DNA of 64,000 nucleotides, from assembly GCA_947626145.1 (NCBI GenBank), contig CANQRB010000009.1:42285-106284 (forward strand), given 5' to 3'. The notes beneath the pieces are model-generated. The model was not told where the DNA came from and made no database searches. It saw nothing but the letters and a program-made list of their open reading frames with translations. Below, one piece after another: positions 10,101 to 21,730 of this stretch (within the stretch, counting starts at the first letter, position 1; every line of letters begins with the position of its first letter). This stretch comes from an uncultured Clostridia bacterium. Lineage in GTDB: Bacteria; Bacillota; Clostridia; UMGS1883. Made by a program: the position numbers and the translations under genes.

Positions 10101-13100
10101 GTTGACAACGGCAATGATGAGGCCGGCAATATTCAGTATAAGAAGATACGCCCCCACATCACCCTCAGAGCCGAGTTGAACGACACGACCCACGTGGCCG
10201 GCGGCGTAAGCGGCTTCAGCGTGATGTTCCCCAACGCCCGCGCCACCCAGAACAATAGCACTTTGCAGGCCGTTGAGCAGCTTCAGAAGGTCTCCTTCGG
10301 CGCCGGTACTATAAACGGTCAGGCTCCGGTGCTGGGCGACGAAACGGGCTACATCTATGCCGCCAATACCATGCTTTACGACGCCAAAAACGGCGACGAA
10401 GAATGGACGGTAACAACGAACGGCAGCCCCAACTACAATAAGACCTTCACCAAGCTGTACGGCGTGGACAGGGCTTATTCCGACGAGAATAAGGAGAGGG
10501 CCAGGACGTATTTCAAGGATTACGCCGGCACCTACACCCTTGACGACCCGAACGGCGAATACAAGATTACCGTAACCGACGAAGGCGATATTTATTGGAC
10601 GGACGCTGACGTTGAGGTCAATGCCGGGACGATTGCCGAGAAGAAGCTTCTCGCTTCCGACGTGGCCTTCAACAGTGACAACGTCACCCTCGCCGAGGAT
10701 GGCACCCACCTGCCCAAGTCGGTATACCTGTGGTACAACGGCTACCGCAGTGCGGCCAATGATCTAACCGAGGTTGTAAACCAGTATTCGCCCACACAGC
10801 GCGGCGACATTACTTGGAACAACTATAACCGCAATGCCACGGAGGAGCTGACTTATCACAGCTTCGCCGGCGGAGCAACTCTGTACAAGGACAACGAGGG
10901 CTCGCAAAACGAAGCCGCGATTTCCATCAACGGTAACTTCCGTTATATGTTCAGCGGCGCCAATGGCGTTGCCGGGCCCATTGTGCCCGACGGTATCTAC
11001 GAGACCGCCGACGAGCAGTACAAGATAGAGGTCAAGACTGCCGGCGGCAAGACCACCTACACCCTTACCACCCCCGACGGCGGCGAATACTACCTTGCCG
11101 CGTTGGGCGACGAGGAGGCCGGCACGGCTTATCTGCGCGGCAAGATAGGTGAGAACTATGTGTTCGGTACCTTCCGTGTTTCTTACGGAGCCATCGTTAC
11201 CGACTCTGCGGCACAGATAAGATATCTTGATAAGAGCGGCAACTATGTTATTATCCCTGTCAATACCCCGTTTACGAACTATGCGGCTGATGCGGGCGAT
11301 GAGGGGGGAGCGATTGTTGTGGCCAATTCCGGCGAGACGGCGGAAACGGGCACTCACTACTCCAGTATGCCCAAGGCCATGGGCGCCGTTGAAAACGGCG
11401 GCACCATTTACCTTACCGACGATATCAGAATAGGCTATATGGCCGAGGTAGCCGGTGATAAGCACGTTACCATCGACGGCCGGAACCATACCATTTTCCG
11501 TGCAAACTCCGGCGGAGTGACCTACACGGGTTCCCTGTTCAAGGTCGATAAGGGCAGCGAAATAACCCTTAAGAATGTGACCATTGACGCGGGCGGCAAC
11601 TGGGGCTGGAATCATGACGAGGTCGCCAAGATGATCCAGATCTCCACCTATGGCGTAAAGCAGCCCGGCGGCGGTACATCCTGGCCCAGCAATTCCCTTG
11701 CTTACGGCGCGAAGAAGCCTATCGTATACGGCAGCAGCAGCACGTCTACGGATGAGGACGACCGCCTCTTTGAGGATATGCCCCTCGACGATATGGAATA
11801 CTTCCAGAGCGATGAGCCCTATGACCCCGGGGCGGGCATAGCGCTTATGGCCCTGACCAGAGTAGGCCCCAACATTACATCCACCAATAACCTTATTCAG
11901 GTGGGCGGTACTATCAATCTGGAAAACACCGAGATTAAGTACATGAGCACCTATGACGAGACTAATAACCGTTACGGCGGCTACGGTGTGTTTGGCGTGA
12001 CTGATGCCGGCGCTGTAATCAATCTGAACAGCGGCACCGATATCAACCACGTTGAGGCCAATGCCAACGCCCTTGTGCGCGGCATGAACAATACCACCGT
12101 AAACTTCAACGATAACGCCAAGGTTCATGAATTCTATACCGACGGCGGCAACGGCGGCCTTATAGATATGAGAACTAACTCCACCGTTACCATCAACGAC
12201 AATGCCGAGCTCTTCAATGTGCTGGCCTACAACTGTAACGGCAGCATAATAATGGACTACGGCGGAAAGCTTGAGATCAACGGCGGCCGCATCCACCACA
12301 ATTTCGGCCCCGGCGGCTCCAACAACGGCCACGGTATGACGCTGTATATCTATGGCAGCAGCGAATTCGAAATGAACGGCGGCACGGTCGACAATAATAT
12401 CGGCCACGGCACAAGCACAATATATCAGCAGCCGGGTTCAAAGCATATACAGCTTAACGGCGGCAGTATGTATGGCAACAAGAGTATGACTTATGCCGGA
12501 GCCTCCAACGGTGAGCGCACGGAAGTAAACGATGATATTTACCTCCTCAGCGACGCCACCATTGGCCCGGATATGCAGCTTGATGAAAATGTAGTTGTAA
12601 ACGAGGCCGGTACCCTTACGAACTACGGAGAAATGAAGGGCAGCATCGAGGTTATGGGCCACGGCAGCGACAGCTACAATACATCCTTCCAGAACCACGG
12701 CTCCATTGACGGCGAGCTCTATCTCCAAAACGGCGCGGATGTGACCAATGGGCCGGACGGCACCATTAAGGGCAGCGTCCATGTTGAGGGTGCGACGACC
12801 GCCGGTGAAGTTGGTCAGGGCAACTTTACCAACCAGGGTGAGATCGAGGGTAACCTCGAGGTGACAAATGACGCCATAGTATTCAACAGCGGCCATATCA
12901 AGGGCGATGTTGACGTCAAGACAAACGGCGAGGTCGTACTTGACGGCGGCGGCTACATCGAGGGCTCGGTACATCTCTACCCGGGCAGCGAGCTGCGCAC
13001 CAACGATCCCAGCCTGCCCGGCATTGTAAAGGGCAAGATAACCGTTGAATATAAGGACGAGCAGGATAGACAGCGCTTTGAGGATATTCTGCGGGATTCC

Positions 13101-16100
13101 AATATTCAGGCGGACGAAATTGAGTATGTGCTTCATGAGCATGACGCAACGAGGCACTATCACCGTGACGCGACCTGCTACCGCGTAGGTTATGACTACT
13201 ATGTCTGCACCGGCTGTAACGAACAGTATAATTATGAGGAACTGCCGATGACGAATCATAACCTTCAGCAGAGTCACAACGATTCGGTAGGACCGTCCTG
13301 TACGGAACCCGGTAAGACCGTATTTGCCTGCGCAAATTCCGGCTGTACGTATACCGAGGTTGTTCTCAGCGGATCGCCTACCGGACATACGCTCAGGCGT
13401 AATCCCGATTCCTATGTGGCCCCCACAACCGTTTCCGACGGCAGCTTTGTATTAGAGTGCGAGAATTGTGACTATACCGAAACCGTTACCATTCCCATGC
13501 TGTCCATCGGTGCGACGGCACATGTTTTCCCAGACGATCCGACACCGGAAGTTAACGCAACCTGCCATTCGGAAGGCTCGGCCTATTTCGAGTGTGTAGA
13601 ATGCGGACAGAGGCTTTATATAACGATACCCGCGACCGCGCACAACTACAGCGCCGAGGTCACTGAGGTGGAAGGCTCACGTGTTGAAGCCACCTGTACG
13701 GCCGACGGACACTATATTACCCGCAGATACTGCTTGAATGACGGCTGTGAGGAATATATCGACGAAACCACCGTGCCGATTCCCGCTTTCGGACATACTT
13801 GGGGCGAGTGGGTAATTGACGAGGCGAGCAGACGGTATTGTACCGACGATACCACTCAGACCCGTACCTGCGAGACCTGCGGTGAGACCGACACCGAGAT
13901 AGCCATGGCCAAGGCCCACAGCTGGCAGCCTGTAGGCGACAGCGGTGTTGAACAGTGCTCTGTATGCGGCATGGTACGCGGCGGTTTGACCATTGATTAC
14001 ACGGCCAACGGCGGCACCTTCCCGGCTGAGCTTATCGCCGCCGCGAAGAGGACCCATATGCAGGGCGAGACCGTCGAGCTTTGGACGCCCGCCAACGAGA
14101 CCGTTGAAAATCAGGAAAATGTAATCAATAACCATTGGATTAAGTCCACCCCCGCAGGGCAGGCGGTATTCCTTGGCTGGAGCATGACAAATGCCGGCGA
14201 GGATCCCGTCACCGCGGACAGGGCGGCCGAGATCGAGCTCATTACTTCCGTAACAATAGCCGAGGACGAAACCGTATCGCCCAAGGTTTATGCGGTATGG
14301 GCTCCAGACATCAACAATAACCTTGTGGCCGACTATGCGGAGACTCCCGTTACGCTCGTATATCAGACAAACGGCGGCACCGGCACCGCTCCCGAAAACA
14401 TGGAGAACGTGCTTGTGGGCGGTTCTTATCCGCTTGTCACCGAATGCGACCTCAGGAAGGGCAGCGCGGTATTTGCCGGCTGGAGCACAACTCCCGTGTC
14501 CGATGATGCCGTAATTCCCAGTGACGCGAAGCTGACGCTCGCTGTTGACGGAATCGGCAACAATGTAAGCAGAGTTGAGTTTACCGCCGGAAATGACGAA
14601 AGCTTTGTTATCGACCTTGTTACCAGCCCCTACACCATTCCCGCACCTGCTGCCGGCAGCGGATATGTATATCTGTATGCGGTTTACGCCGAGGCGGATA
14701 ATGAGGGCAATCCGGGCTTTGACCAAGGATACTACCATGTAGACTACTATGCTCCCGGAGCGGTTGCCCAGCCCGGTTACACGATAGACGGCGACGGCAG
14801 ATTCTATACTTGCAACGATCATCATGAGCCCGGCACTTCGGCAACGCTTATTTCCGCCGCCAGCGGCGCTATGATGATAAATAAGGATCGTGCGGTTCTT
14901 GTAGGCTGGAGCGCCGATCCGAAGTGGAACGACAAAGATGCGACTCCGATAGCCAGCATCGCGGAAGAGGAGACCAATATTATCACCGAAGTCAACATAC
15001 CTGATGATGAAAATGCCAGGGTTTATGCGGTATGGGCGATCGATGCGAATAATAACGGTCTCAGAGACTACAGGGAGGTTATGCTTACTCATACTTTGTT
15101 CAACAATGAGCAGCTTAGTGAGCGCGCTTCCGACAGCATTAATGAGCCGACCCTGCCTCTCAGAGATGAGAATGGCGATCCGATTTCAGCCTCAACCATA
15201 ACAATCCGCCTGACGCAGCCGATGCCCGATCCCACAATCAATATTGTGCCGGGCAGCGAGATCGAATTCCCCACGGAGGGGCAGCTCTTTGAGGACAGCA
15301 ACTTCCTTCACAGAGCGGTTCTGTACAGGACGGATGCGGACAGCGAGCATACGGACGAAAATATAGTACACCGTTATGTTCAGGTTGGCTGGAGTGAGTA
15401 TTCTCACCGCGCCGCCACCAGTCCCGCCGATGAGGCGGCCTGGGTCATCGGCTTTGGTGTGACAGAGGATAATCCCACTGACAGCCATGGCCGACTTGAT
15501 ACCGAAACCGGCATATACAAGCGGCTTATCGTAGACGACAGAGACCAGTTTGCTTATGCGGTATGGGCCATTGACGATAACAATAACGGCGTGGCCGACT
15601 ACAACGAGCACACACTGACCTACGATCCAAACGGCGGCAACGGTCCCGAGGTTCCCGCCGAAACGGGCAATCTCAGGGGCGAAACCGTTGAGCTTGTGAA
15701 GAAGGACGATGTTAAGCTTCTTGTCAATGACGCGGCCTTTGCCGGCTGGAGTCTTGTAAAGCAGGACGGTGTCCTGACCGAGGCTCCTGAGGACGGAGTC
15801 ATAGTTTCAAGCGTCGAGTTCGGCGACGAGGATGTTACCGTCTATGCCGTATGGGGCATTGACGCAAATGACAATGATATAGCCGACTTCTTTGAACACA
15901 CATACAATGTGAAGTATGACGGCAACGGAGGCGATGAGGACTACGTTCCCGCGGGAGTTGACAATGTCCTGCCCGGACACAGCGTTGAGCTGCCCGGCGT
16001 ACCTCTGGCCGGCCTCACAAAGGAAAAGGCCGTCCATGTGGGCTGGAGCACCGAAAAGCAGGATGTTCCCGCCGCTCATATCGAGGATCTTCCCGAGAGA

Positions 16101-19100
16101 CTCGATGTGACGTGGACCGCTCCCAATGTTGACTCCACAACGGACACTGAAAATGTAACGATTTATGCTGTCTGGGCAGCCGATGAAAATGAAAACGGCA
16201 CACCCGACTACAACGAGGATGGCCTGAGTCTCAGATACGATTACAATCTTAACGGCGGTACGACGCTTACAACCGAGGGACTTACTCTTCCCAGAAACCG
16301 GTCCGCGCTTATCCCCGGTGAGACGGTAACTCTTTGGCAGCAGCCCGAGGGTGTGATTTGGGGCAAGAGGAACGGCACTATAAATTCCACCAAGGCGGTA
16401 TTTGTAGGCTGGAGCCTGACTAAGCGCGAATCTTCTCTTCCCGCTACGGCGACTCAGGATGGCAGCATCATAACTGTGGATGATGAGACGATCGAGCTTG
16501 TTGACAGCGTTACTCTTGACAATGAAAATGTCACGGTTTATGCCGTATGGGCTTTTGACCGCAATAATAACGGCTGGGCCGATTATCTTGGCGATCATGA
16601 CGAGCTTATTACGGTTACCTTTGACGCGAACGGCGGTACCGGCGCCAATCCTATTCTGCCCGCACCCGCGGAATACGTCCGTGGCTCCGAGGTAAGATTC
16701 CCCGCCGGCGCATGGAGGATGAAACGCGGCGATGATGTATTCGTAGGCTGGAGTCTCACACTGATTGAGGAATCCTTCGATGCATCCGCCGATCCCGCCG
16801 AAGTTGAGGCGCTGCTCCTCGGCGGTGACAACGAGTATACTTTCAAGGTAGAGCCTGCCGACCCCGATGACAGAACCTACACGCTTTATGCGGTATATTC
16901 TACCGATGTGAACGGTGACGGCAGACCGGACTATCAGATAACGGATCCTGTCCACGTTGAGTATTATGTCAATGGCGGTCAGGTGAAGCCTGAGGCGCTT
17001 GAAGACGAGCACAGTGGTATACACGAGCCTGATTCTGACGGTATGTTCTATACCTGCCCGCATTACCATATCCCCGGCGAGGCTGCCGGTCTATATGGTG
17101 ACGGCGCAAGCATTATCTACCGTGACGGCGCTGTATTCCTTGGCTGGAGCGCGGAGCCTGCGGATCTGCTTGAATCTCTTGAGGACGAACAGGCTGTCGA
17201 GCTGCTTGATGAGCTTGTTCTGCCTGATGACATTACAGGCAACGGCAAGGTTTACGCGGTTTGGGCCGTTGACGAAAACGCCAGCGGTATGCCCGATTAC
17301 AGAGAGGACCGCTTCAAGGTGCTTTACTTCCTTGTTGGCGGAAGCTTCAGTGACGGAAAGACTGCCGTACCCGACGACGCGATATACCTTCCCGGCGACA
17401 CCGCCGAGCTCTGGCAGCCGGCTGACAGCAGCGAGGCTCCCGGAATGAAGGATTTCGTATTCCTCGGCTGGAGTGAGAGCCGTCAGTCGGCATTCCAGAA
17501 CAAACCCGCTGACGGAGTTCTTGTGGACAGTGTTGTTATCGGAAACAACGATCATATCGTATATGCGGTTTACGCTGTGGATGAGAACAACAACGGTATT
17601 CCCGACTACAATGAAGAGGTAGTACCCACTCCCGAGGACAAATACACAGTACATTACAGCATGAACGGCGGCGAGGGCAAGGTGCCCGCCGAGTATCTTG
17701 ACGCCGAGTATGCGATGGGAGAAAAGGCGAAGCTTTGGCCTGCGGAAGCGGCGGACGTAACAAAGGACGGCGCTGTATTCCTTGGCTGGAGCGCGAAGAA
17801 GCTTGACATATTCGAGTTCGAGCCCGATGAGGGAACACTTATCACCGAGCTTGAAATAACCGGCACCAATCCTGTTGTATATGCGGTATGGGCTGTGGAC
17901 GAAAACGGAAACGGCGTACCGGATTATGACGAAACAACAGAACCCACTCCCGGAGACACATACAAAGTGCATTACAGCATGAACGGCGGCGAGGGCAAGG
18001 TGCCCGCCGAGTATCTTGACGCCGAGTATGCGATGGGTGAAAAGGCGAAGCTTTGGCCTGCGGAAGTAGCGGACGTGACAAAGGACGGCGCTGTATTCCT
18101 TGGCTGGAGTGAAAGGAAACATGACGTATTTGAATTTGAGCCTGACGATGGTGTTATCATCACTGAGCTTGAAATAACAACTACTGATCCGATTGTGTAT
18201 GCGGTATGGGCCGTGGACTTCAACGGTAATGGTAAGCCCGACTACAGCAACGACAGCTTTACCCTTCATTATGACGGAAACGGTTGTGATGGAGATTCCA
18301 GACTTCCTGTGGACGTGACAGGTATACTGTCCGGTACATCGGCCAAGCTGGCAAAGGCTCCCGTTGACGGACTCACCAGAGCCGGAGCGGTCCAGCTTGG
18401 ATGGAGCGCTGAAAAGCATGACGTATTTACGGCGGCTCCCGAGGCGGGAACGATCATTAATATGGTAACCGTAATGGATGGCGACATCACCGTATATGCT
18501 GTATGGGCTGTGGATGAAAACGGTAATAATTTGCCTGATTACGGAGAGATCGGACATCCGGTAACCTATCATCTCAACGGCGGCGAGGGCGAGCTTCCCA
18601 CAATAACAAATGTGAGATACCTGCCCGGCGATGAGGTGGAGCTCTGGATACCCTCCGAGGGCGACGTTGTCAGGAAGAACGCCACATTCCTTGGCTGGAG
18701 CCTTGACGAGAGAAATATTTATATCGATAAGGCACCGGATCCAAAGGATTATGTGACCAGTGTTATTATGGATGAAGCCGGTATAGATGTATACGCCGTA
18801 TGGGCTGTTGATGGCAACAATAACGGCAAGCCCGATTATACGGAGGATAAATATGAGGTGATCTATGACGGCAACGGCAATACTGACGGTAATGTACCTG
18901 TTGACTCAAAGGCATATTTGCCCGGAGAAACTGCTCTGATCAGGACCGGTGCGGGTCTTGTAAGGATTCGCATAGTCGGTGAGGAAGAGTTGACGGATGT
19001 TTTCGCGGGATGGAGCCTGGAAGCCCATGAGGAGGCATTTACAGACCTGGATGCAGCCGCGGAGGTCATCGTTGCAGGTACATCGGTAGTTGTTGAAGAC

Positions 19101-21281
19101 GATATTGTTCTCTATGCGGTATGGGCAGAGGATGTGAACGGCAACGGAAAGCCGGATTATGCCGAAAACAGCCATAATCTGCTGTACGACGGCAATGGCG
19201 GAACTTTTGCCCATGACGAAGAGATACATATTGATCCCGCGTTCTATTTGTCCGGTACGGAGATTGAACTTATGGCTGCCGATATCGCCGGTATTAAGAT
19301 GGAAAAGGCTGTATTCCTGGGCTGGAGCCTTGAGAAGACGGAAATATTCACCGAGAAGCCCGGAGATGAAATCGAGCTGATCGACACGGTCGTTGTCGGT
19401 GACGGGAACATCACTGTTTACGCGGTATGGGCGGTCGATGAAAACGAAAACGGGGAAGAGGATTATCTTGAGCCCGAACCCGTTCCTGAGTACGCAGTCA
19501 TGTATGACATGAATGGCGGCGAAGGTACAGTCCCAGAAGAATTTGACAGAACCTGGCCTGTCGGTTCCGAAGCTGAGCTTTGGAAACCTGCGGCGGGTGA
19601 GCTGACCATGACAAAGGCCGTATTCCTTGGCTGGAGCCTTGAAAAGCAAGACGTATTCGATGCTGAACCCGAAGAAGGAATACTTATTGACGAGTACGGC
19701 ATTACAATGACAGAAGACGGAGTTGAGGTATATGCGGTATGGGCCGTTGACGAAAACGAGAACGGTACTGCCGATTATCTTGAGTCCGAGCCCGTTCCCG
19801 AATATGCCGTTGAGTACAGCTTAAACGGCGGTGAGGGTACGGTTCCCGAGGAATTCACCGGCACATATCCCGAAGGAACTGCAATAACTCTTTGGAATCC
19901 CGCCGACGGCGCGGTGCCCACAAGAGAAAAGGCCGTATTCCTTGGCTGGAGTGCTGATGAACATGAGATATTTACCGCAGCTCCCGAAGACGGAGTTGTA
20001 ATAGGCACCATTGTTGTCAACGGCGATATAACGGTTTATGCCGTATGGGCCGTTGATGAGAATGAAAACGGCGTTCCCGATTATGTGACATATACGGTTA
20101 CATATGAGTGGGCCGACGCCGAATCAGCGCCGACGAACGTTGACGTTCCCTCGGCCGAAACGGCTGCCGACGGCATGAGCTTTGAACCTGCCAATGTAAA
20201 AAACAGCGGCAGATACACCTTCCGCGGATGGTATACTGACCGTGAATGTACCGAAAAGTATGTGAACGGAGTCCTGACTGCCGATATTACCCTTTACGGC
20301 AGATGGACCAGAAGCAGCGGCGGAAGCGGCGGCTCAGGCGGCGGTACAGGCGGTTCCGTTTACTACACTCTCACATCTGATGTGGGTGAAGGCGGAAAGA
20401 TAAATCTTGCGGAACGTTACATAGCTAACCTGCATGAAAACGTTAACTATATCTTTACACCCGATGAGGGCAAGGTTGTAGCCGATGTAATAATTGACGG
20501 TTCCAGCATAGGCGTGGTTGAAAGCTATACGTTCACCGATGTTACCGATAACCACACAATTAAAGTCGTGTTTGCGGATGCAAAGGCGGATGATAAGACC
20601 AACGAAGCTGACGGTGAATCCGGCAGACTGTTTGTTACCGATCACATAGCCTATCTGAACGGCTATCCCGGAGGATTGTTCGGCCCTGATGATCACATGA
20701 CCCGGGCAGAGGCTGCACAGATGTTCTACAATCTCCTCAGGAATAAGGACGTAGAATATACCGAGCAGTTCGACGATGTACCCGATGACGCGTGGTATGC
20801 GGTGGCTGTCAACACTCTTGCGGCTATTGGAACCATTCGTGGCGTTGCGGAGGGTCAGTTCGCACCCGATCGCAATATCACCCGCGCGGAGCTTGTCACC
20901 ATGGCAATACGTTTCTTTGGCGACACCTCTGACGTTACCGTAACCGGAAACGGCGGCTTTACCGACGTTGAGGAAGGAAAGTGGTATAACGACAGTATCG
21001 CTCTCGCGGCGGAAATGGGCTGGATAAACGGTTATGAAGACGGAAGCTTCAGACCTGATAACGAGATCAGCCGTGCCGAGGTTACAGCTATAATCAACCG
21101 TATGCTTGGCAGAAAAGCTGATTTGTCCTATATGCGCTGGCATACGGATGAACTCAGAAGCTTCTCCGACCTTAAGGAAGACTATTGGGCTTACGGTGAA
21201 ATCGTTGAAGCCACAAATGCTCACAAGTTTGTGAAGGACGGTAACGGAGAAAGCTGGCTCAGGATTGAAACAGCCGAATGA
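4138..21281 (+). CDS. Giant SLH-anchored surface protein, frameshifted at a 9-G tract (phase-variable or assembly error)
   Basis: A signal peptide (MKTNSRSCRLLAVVI..., cleavage after AFA) starts at ATG 4138 with GGGAGG upstream. Its frame hits a stop at 4315-4317, just after nine consecutive G at 4295-4303. The -1 frame then stays open to 21281; one added G would join both into a ~5714-residue exported protein. Order after the acidic linker: about 15 related modules of ~100-200 residues (4490-11250), a right-handed beta-helix-like Asn/Gly-rich region (11370-13060), Cys-rich CxxC modules (13130-13980), 18 GWS/YAVW modules each ending in a D-x-[ND]-x-[ND]-G-like acidic loop (13985-20085), one canonical InlB/Flg_new-type repeat, a Gly/Ser linker, a beta-rich repeat, and three SLH domains (20625-21281). 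SLH domains bind pyruvylated cell-wall polymers, so the protein should cover the cell surface. Adhesion is a plausible role but is inferred. No enzyme active site was recognised. Confidence 0.85.
4295..4303 (+). repeat. Homopolymeric tract of nine G at the frame junction
   Basis: Nine consecutive G bases separate the signal-peptide frame (codons in phase with 4138) from the 5.6-k-codon frame (in phase with 4293). Ten G would restore a single reading frame. Poly-G tracts of this size are classic sites of slipped-strand phase variation and also of sequencing error. Confidence 0.9.
4490..11250 (+). repeat. About fifteen divergent N-terminal modules of the giant protein
   Basis: Each module carries the pattern aromatic-x-G-T-Y, a short Asp/Asn-rich turn, W-K-hydrophobic-x-hydrophobic, then a D-x-x-G-x-V strand. 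Examples are FKGLADTYTINDNSGWKITV near 4940, YAGTYYYNYAGDTGEIIEIS near 5850, MPKEYALNDNSGWKISID near 7695 and YAGEYYANDGSNWKMKVTKD near 9590. Alternating modules also share LPGYY(S/T)D and AYLTLTWN strands. The copies are clearly related but have diverged. I do not recognise the domain as a named family. Confidence 0.7.
11370..13060 (+). other. Beta-helix-like region of the giant protein
   Basis: Within the giant reading frame this stretch changes to short, regularly repeated strands such as TIYLTDDI, VTIDGRNHTIF, ITLKNVTIDAGG, INGGRIHHN, EMNGGTVDNN and VTNGPDGTIKGSVHVEG. This is typical of right-handed parallel beta-helix (pectate-lyase-like) surface domains. No catalytic residues of polysaccharide lyases could be identified, so a structural role is more likely. 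Confidence 0.6.
13130..13980 (+). repeat. Cys-rich CxxC modules of the giant protein
   Basis: Roughly six modules follow the scheme A-T-C-x-x-x-G-x-x-x-x-x-C-x-x-C-G...G-H. Examples are CYRVGYDYYVCTGCNEQ, VNATCHSEGSAYFECVECG, VEATCTADGHYITRRYC and TQTRTCETCGE. Similar zinc-ribbon-like repeats occur in clostridial cell-surface proteins. They may bind metal or form disulphides outside the cell; this is inferred from pattern only. Confidence 0.6.
13985..20310 (+). repeat. Eighteen GWS/YAVW modules with acidic loops, plus one InlB-type repeat
   Basis: Eighteen consecutive modules have a Y-x-x-N-G-G start, a V-F-L-G-W-S core, and a V-Y-A-V-W-A strand, nearly always followed by an acidic loop such as DENENGVPDY. 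The core resembles the Listeria-Bacteroides (Flg_new / InlB B-) repeat. The loop resembles calcium-binding D-x-N-x-N-G loops of thrombospondin type 3 or EF-hand type. The nineteenth unit (20085-20310, FRGWYTD...LYGRWT) is the canonical Flg_new form and lacks the loop. Module length is about 100 residues. Confidence 0.8.
17652..18120 (+). repeat. Near-identical 318-bp tandem duplication inside the giant gene
   Basis: The stretch beginning CATTACAGCATGAACGGCGG at 17652 recurs at 17970 with very few changes for about 150 bases, an offset of 318 bases (106 codons, one module). Other modules are far more diverged, so this pair is a recent duplication or gene-conversion product. Confidence 0.85.
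20625..21281 (+). other. Three C-terminal SLH domains
   Basis: Three consecutive S-layer homology units are visible. The first has the YLNGYPGGLFGPDDHMTRAEAA signature, the second FAPDRNITRAELVTM, the third INGYEDGSFRPDNEISRAEV. The closing stretch with FSDLKEDYWAYGEI completes the third unit. SLH triplets bind secondary cell-wall polymer and anchor S-layer proteins non-covalently. Confidence 0.92.
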
Positions 21282-21309
21282 CGTTGACGGTTTGACTCCC
21301 AAAAATCAA

Positions 21310-21437
21310 GACGCCGCCGGTTCGTCCGGCGGCGTCAGGGGAGGCAAAAAACTCACTATGTAATCTGAAGGCACAGGGCTGTCCAAAATCCAAAAAAATT
21401 TACAAAACAGGCTTCGGTTCATGCCGAGGCCTGTTTT
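21310..21437 (+). terminator. Hairpin and Rho-independent terminator after the giant gene
   Basis: An 11-bp GC hairpin (21310-21320 with 21326-21336) without a T tail is followed by a better terminator. In the latter, AAACAGGC-TTCGG from 21405 pairs with CCGAGGCCTGTTT and is followed by a T run to 21437. The remaining part of the 449-base gap (to 21730) shows no gene. Confidence 0.75.
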
Positions 21438-21631
21438 TCGCATAAATCTATGCTGTGAGTTGCCCGCTGTTTCGCTAACGGGACATAAATAATATCCGGT
21501 TAATGCTCCTGTACCCGACGCGATGCGCTTCAAGATCTCGGTTTTGCTGCGCAATTTTTAGTGAAACCGTTTGTGTACGCGTTCCTGAAATAAATACCGG
21601 TTCTTTTTTTGTAAAATTTGCACAAAAACTA

Positions 21632-21660
21632 TTGCCTTTTTTCAAATGATATAGTATAAT
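21632..21660 (+). promoter_or_regulatory. Promoter of the GH43-like gene
   Basis: TTGCCT 21632-21637 and TATAAT 21655-21660 are spaced by 17 bases and lie 70 bases upstream of the start codon. Confidence 0.7.
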
Positions 21661-21730
21661 TAACAATAAAGGTATAATCTGTGCAGGTGCAGCCTGTCAG
21701 TAATACTAAAAAACGTAAGGAGATGTGGAA

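Noticed and set aside
4845..20100. Many long minus-strand open frames (up to ~550 codons) opposite the giant gene
   Set aside because: They mirror the repetitive codon pattern of the giant protein, carry no family motifs and have no promoters or ribosome binding sites.
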